NCBI GenBank assembly: GCA_019916065.1
Contig: CM034233.1
Span: 11,365,573 to 11,429,572 of the forward strand
DNA from: Vitellaria paradoxa
Lineage: Eukaryota; Streptophyta; Magnoliopsida; Ericales; Sapotaceae
Direction of reading: 5' to 3'
DNA length: 64,000 bases
Part shown: positions 11,790 through 23,969 of the stretch, in pieces
Layout: each line of letters opens with the position of its first letter
How positions within the stretch are numbered: the stretch's first letter is position 1
The notes under the pieces: model-generated
What the model saw: only the letters and a program-made list of their open reading frames with translations
Database searches by the model: none
Told to the model about the DNA's origin: nothing
Program-made: the position numbers and the translations under genes

Positions 11790-14071
11790 ATTTAAATCTC
11801 CACCTTTTGAAACTATTCTCTTGTTCGTATTTTGTGACCCATTACAAAACATTGTGTTTTCCTTCTCTGGTCATGTCGTTATATTATGACCGAGACATTT
11901 GCATAGTCTATAAGCTTTCATTTGTTTTCCCAATTATTTTCCTTCTTTCGTTCGCTTTCACTTAGGGTGCCTTTTGTTTTCGAAGTTGGAGGACAATAAA
12001 TATCATTTATTTCAATTGTTTGATTGTTAGCCAAAGTTTCCCTTTCCAAAATTTGCTGCACCTGTTGACCTTATAATTTATCATAGCACTAGCGCAGTGG
12101 TAGGTGCTTGGATGGAATTTTGTAACAATCATTATGAAGAAATGCACTTAATATATGATGACAAAGTATTCCCCAAAACTCAAAATGCTTACAATTGCAA
12201 CTTGCCATCCCTTTATCCGAAAATAATTTGTGCTTCTGATTATCGTTTTTCTTGTAGTGTTGTACAACAAACTCACCATTATTCTTATGAAATAGTAAAT
12301 ATTGAGTTGCTCTTCCAAACTTCTCTTGAAATTTTTTGAACGAAAAATGTGTGAGCACTTCACGAGCTTGCTTATCTAGCGGCGACATCGATCTCAAATA
12401 GTAGTTTCTGTATGTTTCCAACATTTGTGTCATGTAATTCCCCTTGCTCAATCTCTTCAATAACAAGATCAACCTAAATTTGACAATTAAAATTGTAATG
12501 ATGAAAAAGAACATAAATAGATTTAATATAATTATGAAAATGATGATTACTTAATCTATAGTAATTTACATGTTTAACAAATTGACTTAAATTTATTTGA
12601 GAATCAATAAAACACTTGACATTTGCATTTATACCCTCGGATCTTCCTGTTGTTGTCATCCCTCCAAAAAAGTAATCCCAACGATAACAAGGCACCCAAA
12701 ATTGCCTGATATGACATAAGCCATTAACATGTTTATTTGCATCCAAGCTATATTTTGCAATCACGCGAAGCCATTGATACTCAAATTCTTCACAAGTCTC
12801 CAAGTTGCATAAGTTGCAAAAATCTGCACACCATTTTTAATATTGATTTCTAAGAATAGATGTGAACCAATAACTAAATTTAGTGGTAATATGCCATATG
12901 CAAAAGCTATGTTTTGTTGATGGCAACTCTTTGACAATTGCATTCGTCATCCATAGATCTTGATCGGCTAAAATGGTCTTATGCGGCTTCTTCATCAAAG
13001 ATACAAATGTCTACAATTAAAAAATTAAAATGCATTAGATTATATAATAACACATGGTTTCGTTTCCAAAGGAAATGCAAAATTAGAATATTACCTTCAT
13101 CAACCATTGAAAGGCACATGATGTCTCATTTCGAAGAAGTGCACATGCAAACAATATGTCTTGCCATGATTATTGACTCCCACGAAAATGCCGAAAGGTA
13201 TTTCATAAGCATTTACCTTATAGGTAGCATCAAAGACAACAACATCTCCATATTTTTGGTACCCATCAAAGCAATGAGAAGGAGACCAAAAAATATGCTC
13301 TAACCTTTTTTCTTCATCTACTTTGAACCCATATTGAAACTTCACGTTTTCTTCTTTGGCCATTTTGCAATGTTGTAAAAGATCTGTGACATCATTCACT
13401 TCGTTATTTCTTCTAATTTTGGTGAAAAAATTATGAACAACTTTTCGAAAAATTGGAAGATGACCTTGTTTGAAATTTTTTTCAAGTTTCATAACACGCA
13501 TTGTCTAATTGAAACACCTCCTTTTTCAACATTAGATGACATTCTTCATCATCCTTAGTGATCACTCTATTTGCCGAAAAAAATGTATTTGTGAAGGTGT
13601 CAACAACTCATGCTTATGATCTATGACAAACTCAGTAACATGCCATTCTTGTGGAAAAATGTCAAAACACTTCCGCAAAGTAATGCGTATATGAGCATTA
13701 CACCCACACCTTAATGATTTTCTATTTCATTACTTCATAGATGGTTGAACAATTTTGAGTGGTGTTTTCCTTTCATAATAGCAAAAGAAATCCCATCTTC
13801 ATAATTCTCCAACTTTTGTGATGAATTGTCCTTTTTTGAATTGAAAACCCATGCCTTTTTTGCATAAAATCTTATAGAAAATGAAAGCTTCTTCTTCACT
13901 AAGAAAGCATTGACCAACAAAAGGTTCAAATTCATTTTCTACAAAACTTTTATTTTTTTGCACTCCTCCAAAAAATTTCAAATTTTCACAATTGAACCCA
14001 AATTCTCCAATTTCCTTTAGATACTCATTTAAATCAAAATCTCTAACCATTTCTCCGATACTATGTAACAT
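11790..14071 (-). pseudogene. FAR1-RELATED SEQUENCE-type gene, broken
   Basis: The minus strand shows all domains of a FAR1/FRS protein (a transcription factor lineage derived from a Mutator transposase) in order. The FAR1 zinc-binding domain starts near 13945 (PFVGQCFLSEEEAF). The WHVTEFVIDHKHE segment is at about 13640. The MULE-type transposase core is at 13100-13501 (DVVVFDATYKVNAYE, FGIFVGVNNHGKT) and continues to 12500 (YFFGGMTTTGRSEG). The SWIM zinc finger is near 12150 (C-N-C-K-H-F ... C-H-H). A degenerate CX2CX4H knuckle lies near 11900. The frame changes repeatedly: within the FAR1 domain near 13870, after HGKT near 13165, near 12840, and several stops occur. A retained intron may lie at about 12482-12570, with GT and AG in place. 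Family length (about 650-750 residues) matches. Probably dead, though a truncated transcript is possible. Confidence 0.85.
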
Positions 14072-16700
14072 AAAAAAATAGAAAAAAATAGAACATTTTT
14101 CAATATCATTAAAAATATTATAATATTAATATGCAATGCACAGAAAACTCCTAAGAAAAAAACATAATACAAAAACTGAAATGAGAAAAAATACATTTTT
14201 AAGAGTAAATCTTCAAAATACTTCTTTTATCTCAAGCTCAAACTTGATCTGCTCATTATTGTAAATGGGAGAAAGTTGCAAAAATTAAATTGGATGATGA
14301 TTGTTGGAGGGAATCTTTTGGAAGCCAGGCAAATTTTTTAGTATGAAAGATTATAATCATTCGCATTCAACCGTAAGCCAATATCCTAATTAATCATTTA
14401 ATGCCTGTTGTATATTAATTTTTATACAGATTAGTTTTGTAGGGTTAATTTTGTCATTTAAATTAATTGCCACAATTAATGTTGGGCATATGTTAGTATT
14501 TGTCAATTTATAATAATGTACTTTTTTGTTACATTAATATTTATAATTTTAACAAAATTTAATCAACTAAAAATATGAAAAGCTCATTACTTTATTTAAG
14601 GATATCATTTCATACAATTTAGAATCTTTTTCTTGCTTGGTCTACCTCTTTAGAATTGAATGGTCATGACTAGATATATAGTTTTATTCTCATCTAGGCA
14701 TAGAACTCAAAAATCGACTTGAGAAAACTTTGGTTCATTTCATTTTGAATACAAAATTATTGATTTCTATCGAAAAAAAATTTTACCCTTTAACATTTTT
14801 CTAATTATTGACTTCATGTGCACATTATTAATTATTTTAAATCACAATTATATGTGTAAGGAAGAGATACATTAATAAAAATTAATAGTTTAGCGAATTA
14901 ATAGTTTAGCGAATTAATATTTAGTGTTTTTTAGTTTATATTTTAAAATAATATTGGATCGTGTATAGTTCAAGGAATAATATTGTAATTAAATCTTTAA
15001 ATATAGTTTAAGAGTGGATCTATCTCTTTAAATTGAAATAGAAAGTTGATGGAGATAAAATTTATTTATAAGTTTTGTCATTGTCACAACATTTTGGTAA
15101 TGTTTTATTGTTTTACGTTATGATGTAATAGTGTTTCTATAATTTATATAGGATATGATGCTTTATAAAATATAATATATATTTTCTTTGCCAAAATTTA
15201 TTTTCTCAACATGAGGTTATGGATTTGATTTCTTTCCCATGCTAAATTCTGACTATATTCTAATTATCAATTAATATTATTGGTACAAAAATAATCAGGG
15301 ATACGTGGTATCTTCTCGAGTATAATAGAAATGTGCTCGATATTGATTTAGTAATTAGTAAATCACAGCCGTTGAGTCCCATCACGTACCAAAGTTATAT
15401 TAGTGTTATTCTAATCATAAATGTGAAATAGTAATAAATGAATTGAATTTATTACCTTGTAAATTTTAATTCTGTTTTTCTGATTGACGTGGTAAGTAAG
15501 TTTGGCAGCATTTTTTATTGTCGAACAGATTTTTTTTTTTAAATTTCAAAAAATATAATTTTTCATTAGAACATTCCAAATAGCATTATAGCTAAATAAA
15601 ACTAAGAGTCAATTTTTTTTTATCATGGGTTATAGAATCAATTTATAGAATCATTAGAAAACAATATCAAAAAAATGCAAGTAAAATCATCCAATTTGAG
15701 AGTAGCTTCATGGTAATGGGAGTAGAGATCATTTTTCTCAAATTGCTTTTCCAGATCACTGTTTCATTATAAATGCAAATTAATTGATAATTTCAATAGC
15801 CCAATTATTAATGCACATTTATAATGTGATAGAAATTTAAAATAAATAATTTGAACTCTTGCTAATGGAACCAATCAACAAAAAGCATTAATGCTATAAA
15901 GTTTAATGCACCAACCGTGGACTAATTATTTTAGACGCTCTCTGAATCTAAAAAGAATAAAAAGTTATACATATAACAACATAACTCAATAATTTAACAT
16001 ATATTCTTAAATGAAGGATTGAAATTTTGTTTTATAACCATTAATGACTGAGATTTATCGAAGAGAGGAATTTTATTGTACAAGAATTTGGTTCAAATTT
16101 CAAACTCTTCTCTGATTTTAGTTTCGAATTTCAAGCCATTATCTGTAACCCAAAAATAATAACAGCTTAATATTTGACCTATGTATTGATTTTTCTTTTA
16201 ATTTTTTTAAAAATTATTTTATTTTTTTTTTAACTCTTCATAAGTCAAATTATATTTTTGTACCTTTTAAGTTCAAGTAATTTTTAGTTTCTATTCATGG
16301 AAAATCAGCTCACATAATCATTCGAGATTTATCGGCCTACTTCATGTTGAGCGAACCACTCGAGCATCAGGCCGAATGTAAGTAATATAAACCATGCATT
16401 CTTCATATCAAGCGAACGATATTGTGTCACAAAGGAACACCACCCTTCCAAAATATAGAACCCATCATTAATCAATAATCATATATATATATATATATAT
16501 ATCTTCTTGAAATAACCAAAAAAAAAAAAAAAAAAGAGAACCAAATTAACCCAAAATTACAAGAATGAATGCTTAGACAAACCAAAACACCAAATAACAA
16601 AATCAGATTTCATATAAATATATATATATATATATTATATATACTTTAAAATGGGGACGCCACTTCCCTCCCTCTCTGTCTCCTTCTCTTTCTCTCTCTC
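14072..16700. other. Intergenic, AT-rich, no gene seen
   Basis: I see no coding sense on either strand. A 17-bp unit, taatagtttagcgaat plus one base, is repeated in tandem near 14883-14918. (TA)n tracts lie at 16480-16502 and 16619-16640, and a (CT)n tract at 16690-16710 lies just downstream of the DUF7870 gene stop codon. Confidence 0.7.
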
Positions 16701-16721
16701 TCTCTCTCTCCTCCATGCATG

Positions 16722-17939
16722 TCAACCCCACCACTGGTGCACAGCAACGCCCTGATCTCTCAGCCTTCCATACAAAGCCAAGCATTCCCAATACGCCCTT
16801 CTACTTCTTTTGCTCTTCTCACTGAGTCCCTGGTGCTTACACTCCATGAAAAGCTCATCGACCAACCCTAGAACTTTGTTCTTCTCCATCTCCTCCACCA
16901 TCTCAGCCTCCGCTTTCATCACCACAAACTCCTCCTCTCTCACGTTCTTCCTCAACCACTCCGACATCCCGATCATCGGAACCTCCTTCCCAGAAGATTC
17001 CTGCGTCACCGTCTCAATCTTGTACATCTCAAACTTCTTGCTCCTCGTCGGGTAATGCGTCTTGAACCACCCCGCGCCGCCGCCGAACTTATCCGGCAAG
17101 CCGACATCGATGAATACCCGGCGCGGGTAGCTTTCGAGGGAGTCACCCAGTAAGTCCGGCAAGTACCGGGTCCGTTTCTGGTAGGTCTTGGATCTCCCCG
17201 AAGCTGCTCTGGGTGGTTCGAGGAGGACGTCCTCGAGGTTCTTCAGGGCGGCTCTCTTCTCCTCTGACGTTACGCCGAGGAGTCTCCTTTTCGCGGGTGA
17301 TTTTGCTTCGCCGGAGCTGGTTTTTCTCAGCGCAACAATGGTGGATTCGAATCGCCGGAAATAGACAATTTTGTAATTCGATGGTTTTTCGAAACCCATT
17401 AAAGGGTTCTCGCTAAGCTGCACGGTGGCGATTCCTCCTACCTTGAGAGTCCGGTCGATGAATTCCATAACCGATTGGAATCCACGTGTGAAGACGAAAT
17501 CAAACATCTCATCTGGGACAGAGCTTTGTCGCTCCGAGTCCGAAAATGAGATCAAATCCATCCCATTCTCGCTGAGAAATTCAGAATTGTAAATGGCTGC
17601 TTCATTGCCGTTGCACACAAACAAGGCTCTATCGCCCGTTTTCAGTAGTCCTTTATTTGCCAATTCTCGGAAGACTAATGGCAGTAACTCCATATCGATC
17701 GATTCAAATGAAAGTTCTGGTCGAGAAATAGACCCATTAAAGCTCAAAAATGACCCACCAGAGATTGAGCCAAAACAGGGGAATAAAGCAGCAATGGACA
17801 GAGCCAAAATCAAGGCCACGGTCACCAGTTTCAAAACCCAAGCATTGGACAGCCTAATTATCAAGAAATGGTCGTTGAAACCCAAACTTACACCACTTCT
17901 GTTGTGGTGTTTTGTTGAAAACCAATGAATCAAATCCAT
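16722..17939 (-). CDS. DUF7870 / SAM-methyltransferase-like membrane protein
   Basis: An uninterrupted 405-residue reading from ATG at 17939 to TGA at 16722. Residues about 34-56 form one strong membrane segment (WVLKLVTVALILALSIAALF), placing the rest probably in the lumen of the secretory pathway as a type II protein. Residues about 95-185 resemble a weak Rossmann methyltransferase half (DRALFVCNGNEA, then FDFVFTRGF and LKVGGIATVQLSENP). The carboxy half (RRVFIDVGLPDKFGG, GWFKTHYPT) resembles the FkbM-like part of plant DUF7870 proteins. I do not see a clear glycine-rich SAM loop, so catalysis is unproven and no substrate can be assigned. Single exon, as often in this family. A long CT-rich tract upstream of the ATG on the minus strand (about 18030-18120) is a plausible 5' UTR. 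Confidence 0.85.
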   Translation of the reverse strand: MDLIHWFSTKHHNRSGVSLGFNDHFLIIRLSNAWVLKLVTVALILALSIAALFPCFGSISGGSFLSFNGSISRPELSFESIDMELLPLVFRELANKGLLKTGDRALFVCNGNEAAIYNSEFLSENGMDLISFSDSERQSSVPDEMFDFVFTRGFQSVMEFIDRTLKVGGIATVQLSENPLMGFEKPSNYKIVYFRRFESTIVALRKTSSGEAKSPAKRRLLGVTSEEKRAALKNLEDVLLEPPRAASGRSKTYQKRTRYLPDLLGDSLESYPRRVFIDVGLPDKFGGGAGWFKTHYPTRSKKFEMYKIETVTQESSGKEVPMIGMSEWLRKNVREEEFVVMKAEAEMVEEMEKNKVLGLVDELFMECKHQGLSEKSKRSRRAYWECLALYGRLRDQGVAVHQWWG

Positions 17940-18937
17940 TGATACAAATCAATCAATTCAAAATTGGGTTTAAGTAAGTAATTAAGAATAATTAAATGAG
18001 CAAGCTTTGTGAAATCGAGGACTTAAAAAAGAGATCAAATACGAAGAAGAAAGGAAGAAGAAGAAAAAAGAAAGAAGAATTTGAGTGAGAGGGAGGTGGA
18101 AGTGGGGGAGGGGGCGGCTGAAAACGGGGCTTTAGCGAGTGCAGAACCTGGCGGCGGTGTGATTCCCACCCACGAGGGCAACTCGGCTACTCTGCAATCT
18201 TGACCACAAAAACATCAACTGTTTCATCCTCTGAACCTCCATCTCCTATCTAAAACCTCCCTTTTCTGTAGTTTATCCAGATCGATGGACTGTGTTTAGC
18301 ATTGACATTTTACGTTGATTTTTTTAGGGAGACATCAGAGAATGAGTGTTCTTCAACGTTGTCAACACCGATCTGGGAAGGGAAGTTGGAGAGAGGATTA
18401 TTATTATTTTTTTATTCAATTGATATTACTCTGTTTTGGACATGGAGAAGGAGGGTTTAAAACAGGAATGGAAATCGGTTGGTTGGTCCGGCGAGAAGTT
18501 AGTTACTCTCTGCATCAGAGAGAAAACCGCAGAAGCATTTGCTTTTTATGCAATGTATTAGAGACTTCCACGTTGTCAAAGACTTGGATTTGCTTGTAAA
18601 AATATGGGAGGGGGAGTTATGTACGGACTTCCAACATCATCACCCTCTCATTATTTAAGGGAAAAAAAAAAAAAAAACACTGGATGATCTATCTTTTCAG
18701 TTAAAAATAATATTTTATTGGCGTAATCCTCCAAGTCATCAATTTATGCGGTGAGCAATATCCAATAACTTTTCTGAAGTATTGGTTTCCCATTAGTTTT
18801 GCTGTTTCATAGGAGATTCTTGGCTTCCTCTTGTATATATGGCTATGGAGTGATGATAGACTGTCTTTGTTAGGGTTGCTATGTTTAGCATTGACAATAT
18901 CCATTAGTTGTGGTAAGCAATATCCAATAACCCTTAA

Positions 18938-19168
18938 GGGTCCGTTTGGGAAGAGTAGGCTAATGTGGTTGGACTTTTTTACCCTCTTATATTTTAATTT
19001 TCTTTTAAACTTTCAAGGGTAAAAATGTTAATTTAACAAAATCAAGTTAGCCACCTAAAAAAAAGTCACTTTTTTTTCTTTTCCAAACACAAATTAGTTA
19101 GCTTTTTTTTTTTTGCTAACTACTAGCCATTAACCATTAACCAAAGCTAATTCTTCTCCAACGGAACC
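18938..19168. mobile_element. MITE with GTTTGG-type TIRs, flanked by TTAA
   Basis: A 231-bp element starts gggtccgtttgggaagagta and ends in the inverted match ctccaacggaacc. Both flanks are ttaa, giving a plausible target duplication. It has no coding capacity. Termini and flank resemble Tourist-like PIF/Harbinger MITEs; the same terminus occurs at 31032-31304. Confidence 0.7.
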
Positions 19169-19614
19169 TTAAAAAATACTAAATACACTTTATTTTTAAA
19201 TTTACGTGCCCTATCTTATCTCATGTTAAATAATATTTATGTAAGAAGTTAAAAATAGAATTCGCTTAGCATTAACCTTGATAATACTGTCCAATCTAAA
19301 AATAAATAAGATGTGAAATTGTTGGATAATATGATAAACGGAGGAATAGTGGATAGTCGTGATTTATTCTTAACTCACAAAGCAATGAATAGCGTGTGAC
19401 AATTGAAATAATTGAAACGTCGTGACTTGAGAATTTCGATTACCATATTGATTTTAGCTTCACAATCAATTGTTCAAGATTTTGGTTTTATCGAATTAAT
19501 TAAAATTGATTTAATTTTTTTAATTTTTGTACATAGACGGGCAACTCATGTTTATATGTCATTCTCATCAAACCTTCAACTTTTCATCATTACTCGTTAT
19601 TAAAAATAAGATTT

Positions 19615-19930
19615 TTAGTGACCTCTTTAAAAGTTAAAGAGCGATCACTAAAAGATTTTGACAATTACTTTATAGTAGTCTCTAAAAAGTCAATGATTAA
19701 TGATCAAGTTATAGCGATCGCTTTAATCTATTACTAAAATATAAATATGAAAAGCTTATAGCGACCGCCAATTTTGACAATTGACTTGTAGCAGTCTCTA
19801 AAAAATTAGTAATTAACGGTTAAGTTATAACGACCGCTTCAAATGATCACTAAAATATAAATATGAAAGCTTATAACGACCACCAAAAAGGGTTATGTTG
19901 ATCATCAAAAGTAGTCATTAAAAATAATAG
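19615..19930. repeat. Tandem gcgaccgc-rich repeats, CACTA-like subterminal DNA
   Basis: Two copies of a unit of about 115 bp (about 19658-19773 and 19774-19888) share tttgacaatt, then tagcagtctctaaaaa, then gttata-cga-cgct, then actaaaatataaatatga. Short words of the form agcgaccgct and cactaaaa recur inside and outside the units. Such many-fold short words are typical of transposase-binding subterminal regions of plant CACTA elements. I see no CACTA terminus or transposase, so this is an inference. Confidence 0.45.
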
Positions 19931-20299
19931 ATTTTTTTTAACATTATATATATCTTCACACACACGCATGCGCACACATAACCTATATTTCAATAATCGC
20001 ATTCACGAATCTAATTTAATAAGCCAAATGTAATTAAGCAATCATCTAATTAAAATAAATATTTATATTATTTTTGATAACTTTAATGATTTAGTCTGTA
20101 AAAATATTGATTAATAATAAAAATAATAATATTTTTGGAATATAATATGGATTAATTTTTTTTAGTTTTAAGTTGGATACATAAAAAATCTTAATTCAAA
20201 TATGATACGAGGATCTAAAAATACAATCATAATTAATTATTGATTGGAATATTTATTGCTACATATCACTAAATATTATAATTTTTATGTTACTTATGA

Positions 20300-20412
20300 G
20301 GGTGTTTGGTGCAATAAAAATCGTTGAAAAATTCTAAAATTTTCTAAAAACCTATAAAAATCTCTAAAATTTTTTAACACATTTTACACTCCTCGTACTT
20401 TGTAAAATTTTT

Positions 20413-20443
<31 letters not shown>

Positions 20444-20745
20444 CCCAATTTTTTTTATAAATCTCAATAAATTTTTTTACAAGTTTCAATAGCATTTCAC
20501 AAATTTTAATATCTTTTCTACAAATCTCAAAAAATTTTTAATGACTTTCAATAAAATCTGACATAAAACTGTTCCGACAGACCCAAAAAAATCATTTCGA
20601 TGGTTTTCTCTCTAAAAGGTTGATGCAAAAATTAAAAAATTTCACTAATCATTTCTGAAAAACGTTATTTGGTGGCTACGCATCAAACATCAAAGAATTA
20701 TCCAAATTACATTTTTCGTTATTTTTCGTCGCTCCAAACGCTCCC
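20300..20745. mobile_element. MITE with GTTTGG-type ends
   Basis: The left end gggtgtttggtgcaataaaa matches the inverse of the right end cgctccaaacgctccc. The roughly 446 bp between are AT-rich with a (TA)n tract at 20418-20443 and no reading frame. No clear target duplication was found. Confidence 0.5.
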
Positions 20746-21310
20746 GGTATTACACTTGAACTAAGTCTACAGAATAGCTAAATTGTATAAAGATATTTAA
20801 TTGAATATACTTTGATGAGTTTGAAATTCCTTACATTTTCAATTCTTCAATTTATTTGTTTACTTTTGTAATTAATTTTTTTTTAATAGCATGATTTAAA
20901 TGAAAATTATATTATTTGTTTGTGGTTAAGTATCAACAGCTATATTTTCTAAATTGTTCTCGATTATAGACTTTTTTTAATGATTTAATTTAGTGTATTT
21001 TATACATTTTATTCCTGTATTAAAAAGTAATAATCTTAAGGTTGAGTTTGGGAAAAAAAATAAATTTATTTATTTTTATTTATTTTTTTTTTTTTTTGTG
21101 TTTGGGGAGCAAAAAGTTTATTTTTTAGTAACTACTTTTTTGTTAATTTGACATTTTTATTTTTTAAAATTTAAAAGAAAAAAAGTAAATTTGGTATTAA
21201 AAAAAAAAAAAAAAAAAACTTAGTAGCTTGCACTATTTTTTTTCATTTTTTTTTTTCAGATTTAGTCATACCTTCCTTGAAATATAATTAAAATATGCTA
21301 TTGGTCAAAA

Positions 21311-21392
21311 GTCGCTTTGGCCGAGTGGTTAAGGCGTGTGCCTGCTAAGTACATGGGGTTTCCCCGCGAGAGTTCGAATCTCTCAGGCGACG
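21311..21392 (+). tRNA. tRNA-Ser (anticodon GCU)
   Basis: An 82-nt class II tRNA. The acceptor stem gtcgctt pairs with aggcgac at 21385-21391, with G as discriminator. The A box ggccgagtggttaagg and B box agttcgaatct are intact. The anticodon loop reads ctGCTaa, which decodes AGC/AGU. A long variable arm (catggggtttccccgcg) fits serine. A TTTT stop for RNA polymerase III follows at 21399-21402. No intron, no encoded CCA, as expected for a nuclear gene. Confidence 0.96.
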
Positions 21393-21426
21393 GACTTCTT
21401 TTGCCCTTTTATTATTCCATAATTAA

Positions 21427-21935
21427 GGGCTCATTTGATTTGTTTTTCTAGTTTTGTGTCATATTTTTTATTTTCAACTCATTTTTCATTTTATACTTTT
21501 GAAAATAAGAAAAATAGCTTGAAACATATTTAATTTTTATTATTTTTCTAGTTTTGTGTCATATTCTTTATTTTGAACTCATTTTTTATTTTACACTTTT
21601 AAAAATAAGAAAAACAGCTTGAAACGTATTTAATTTTTATTGTTTTTCTAGTTTTGTGTCATATTCTTTATTTTAAACTCATTTTTTATTTTACACTTTT
21701 AAAAATAAGAAAAATAGCTTGAAACGTATTTAATTTTTATATTTTCAAAATTTATTTTAAAAAATAAAAAATAAATAATAAATTTACGCATAAAATAAAA
21801 AATAACTTTTAAGCGTTTTTAATCTAAAATAAAAAAAATTTAAAAATAATAAAAATAGAATATTTTTTGTTACCTTATTTAAAAATTTTAAAACATAAAA
21901 TAAAAATAAAAAACAAAAAATAAACCAAACGCCAC
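21427..21935. mobile_element. MITE-like element with a triplicated 100-bp core
   Basis: The ends are gggctcatttgatttg and the rough inverse taaaccaaacgccac, flanked by ttaa on both sides. Inside, a 100-bp unit starting tttttctagttttgtgtcat occurs three times in perfect register (21441, 21541, 21641) with only a few differences. The element begins 25 bp after the terminator of the tRNA-Ser gene. No coding capacity. Confidence 0.6.
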
Positions 21936-22207
21936 TTAATTAATTCAACTTCAAATTTCCCTTTCCCTCCCTTCTTATCTTTCTTCCAAGTAATAAATGC
22001 ACCAGTTTGAAATATGTCCTTCCTTATTTTGACTCTTCTGTTTGCCGAGTTATTGAGAAAAAAAAAAAAAAAAAAATCAACAATCTTTGCAGCTTTCTTT
22101 CAAACCCGCGCAATCAATTTAAAACTTAATAAGTCAAAAGAAAATAAATTCTCCAGCCAATCCTCTCTTGCTCCCTTCATTCTTTTTTCACCCTTTCAAG
22201 TTATTGT

Positions 22208-22374
22208 GGGTGTGTTTAGAGTTATATAAAATTGTATAAAATAAAATAAAATTATAAAAAAATTATCTTATAATTCATGCAGTGAGTGAAAAATTTAAAT
22301 TTTACTGTCCTGTAATTCGTGTTTGTAGAAATTTGTAGGATTTTATTTTATTTTAGAGAGCTCCAAACAGAGCC
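22208..22374. mobile_element. Short MITE-like element
   Basis: The left end gggtgtgtttagagttata and right end gagctccaaacagagcc are imperfect inverted repeats. The interior shows mirrored aaaataaaataaaatt and attttattttatttt words, as a small foldback would. About 167 bp. Confidence 0.5.
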
Positions 22375-23969
22375 TTTATATAAGAAAAATATTATTTTAA
22401 CAGAAAAATTTACAAATACCTCAAATAAAATGACGTGGCAGTATAAATTTTGTAGTTAGCAAAATATATCGACTAGTTTTTAAATTTTTTTAACTAACAA
22501 TACTCACAAGCCACAGCCCTTTCAAATATAAAAAAAAAAAATTGAAAAAATTATTTACTGTATATATTACATTAATTAATATCTATTTTAATTAAAAGCC
22601 GAGTTTGACCATTTCTAAATGTGGGGCCTTGATTTTATTAGTTTCCACCATCATGGAAGCTTCTGTCCACCATTAGCTCCACTCAACTCATTGAGGTTGG
22701 CTGTGTTAAGGGTGTAAAATCAACCAAATAAAATTTTATTTTTATTTTTTTAAAGCTTGATTTATATGTTAAATGAATATAAATTTTTGTATTTCAAATT
22801 TCACTAGTTTAATTATTACAATAATTTAATTTAATTTTTTGTTTAAACTTGACTGGTTAATTAAGAGTTTATTTAGTAATATTTTATTTATTATTTATTT
22901 ATATTTAATATTTTCCGTTTTCTGTTTTCTGTTATCGTATTATTTTTTTCAAAATAAAATAGAAAACACATTTTGCTATGTAATTTTGTTTACAATAGTT
23001 TAACCGCATCTTAATAAATTAATTATTTTAATAAATTTAATTTTAGTTTAAATAAAGTAGGTCATTATAATAATATTTTATTTTTATAAATAGTAATTCA
23101 AATTTTGAAATGAACACTACCCGGCGATGCAAACACAATAATAAATATATTAATATATGTGCATATTATTAATTATATATAGGCACTATATGAATCAAAA
23201 TAGACAACATTTAAACCCAACTCGTTTATTAACTAAACAACTCTATAAATCTCTGTTAACTTTATATCACATCAACTTTTTTCTTTCACTGTACGCATTA
23301 CATTACGAACTCTCAATTTATCTCACTTTTTTTCACTCCAAACACACACTTATTCATGGACTATTCAATTCATTTATAACTCCAGACAAGGTCATTTTTT
23401 TCTTTTTATTTTTGTAATAAAAAAAAAAGAAAAGAAAACTTCTCCAGTCAAATTGAGCCCACCCTTAAACTTTTAGAAGAATAGCTTCACCTTAGTTTCA
23501 ACCATTAAAGATCATTTTGCCCCCTTTTAGCCGCACCCAACTTAATATAGTGGTACTAGGTGTGTAAATGTACATAATCAAGTTTAAATTTTATTTTCTT
23601 TAAGTTTGTTTCTTTCATAAAAAAAAAAAGAGCTTAGTTTATTTGATAAATAAATACAAATTTTGTGCTCAAATTTTGACTTATTGGCTAAATGAATTTA
23701 AATTTTGTTTTTATACTTGACTTGTTTATTATTAAGTAAATGAACTTGGTCGAGATCATTTTTTTTGGCAAACTATTCAGCAGCAACAAATTTTGTTTAC
23801 AACTATAATTGGAAGAGACACACTTCATATCTCCAATTAAATGTGGAATAAATATATATAGATTTCATTTGATATTCTCAAAATAAGTTATTTTGCCCAT
23901 TTTTTATTTTTGATGAATTTTTTCACCAAAATGTGACTTTTATTTATTTGGTATTTTTTTTAGTATGTT

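Larger units (their letters stand above)
17940..21300. other. Intergenic with two MITEs and a repeat block
   Basis: After the CT-rich leader of the DUF7870 gene the stretch holds a short MITE (18938-19168), a CACTA-like repeat block (19615-19930), a larger GTTTGG-ended element (20300-20745) and T-rich or A-rich runs (21083-21097, 21200-21218). No gene is visible. Confidence 0.65.

Noticed and set aside
21441..21740. Three 100-bp units as a possible CRISPR-like array
   Set aside because: The repeats are contiguous without unique spacers and lie within a plant MITE.
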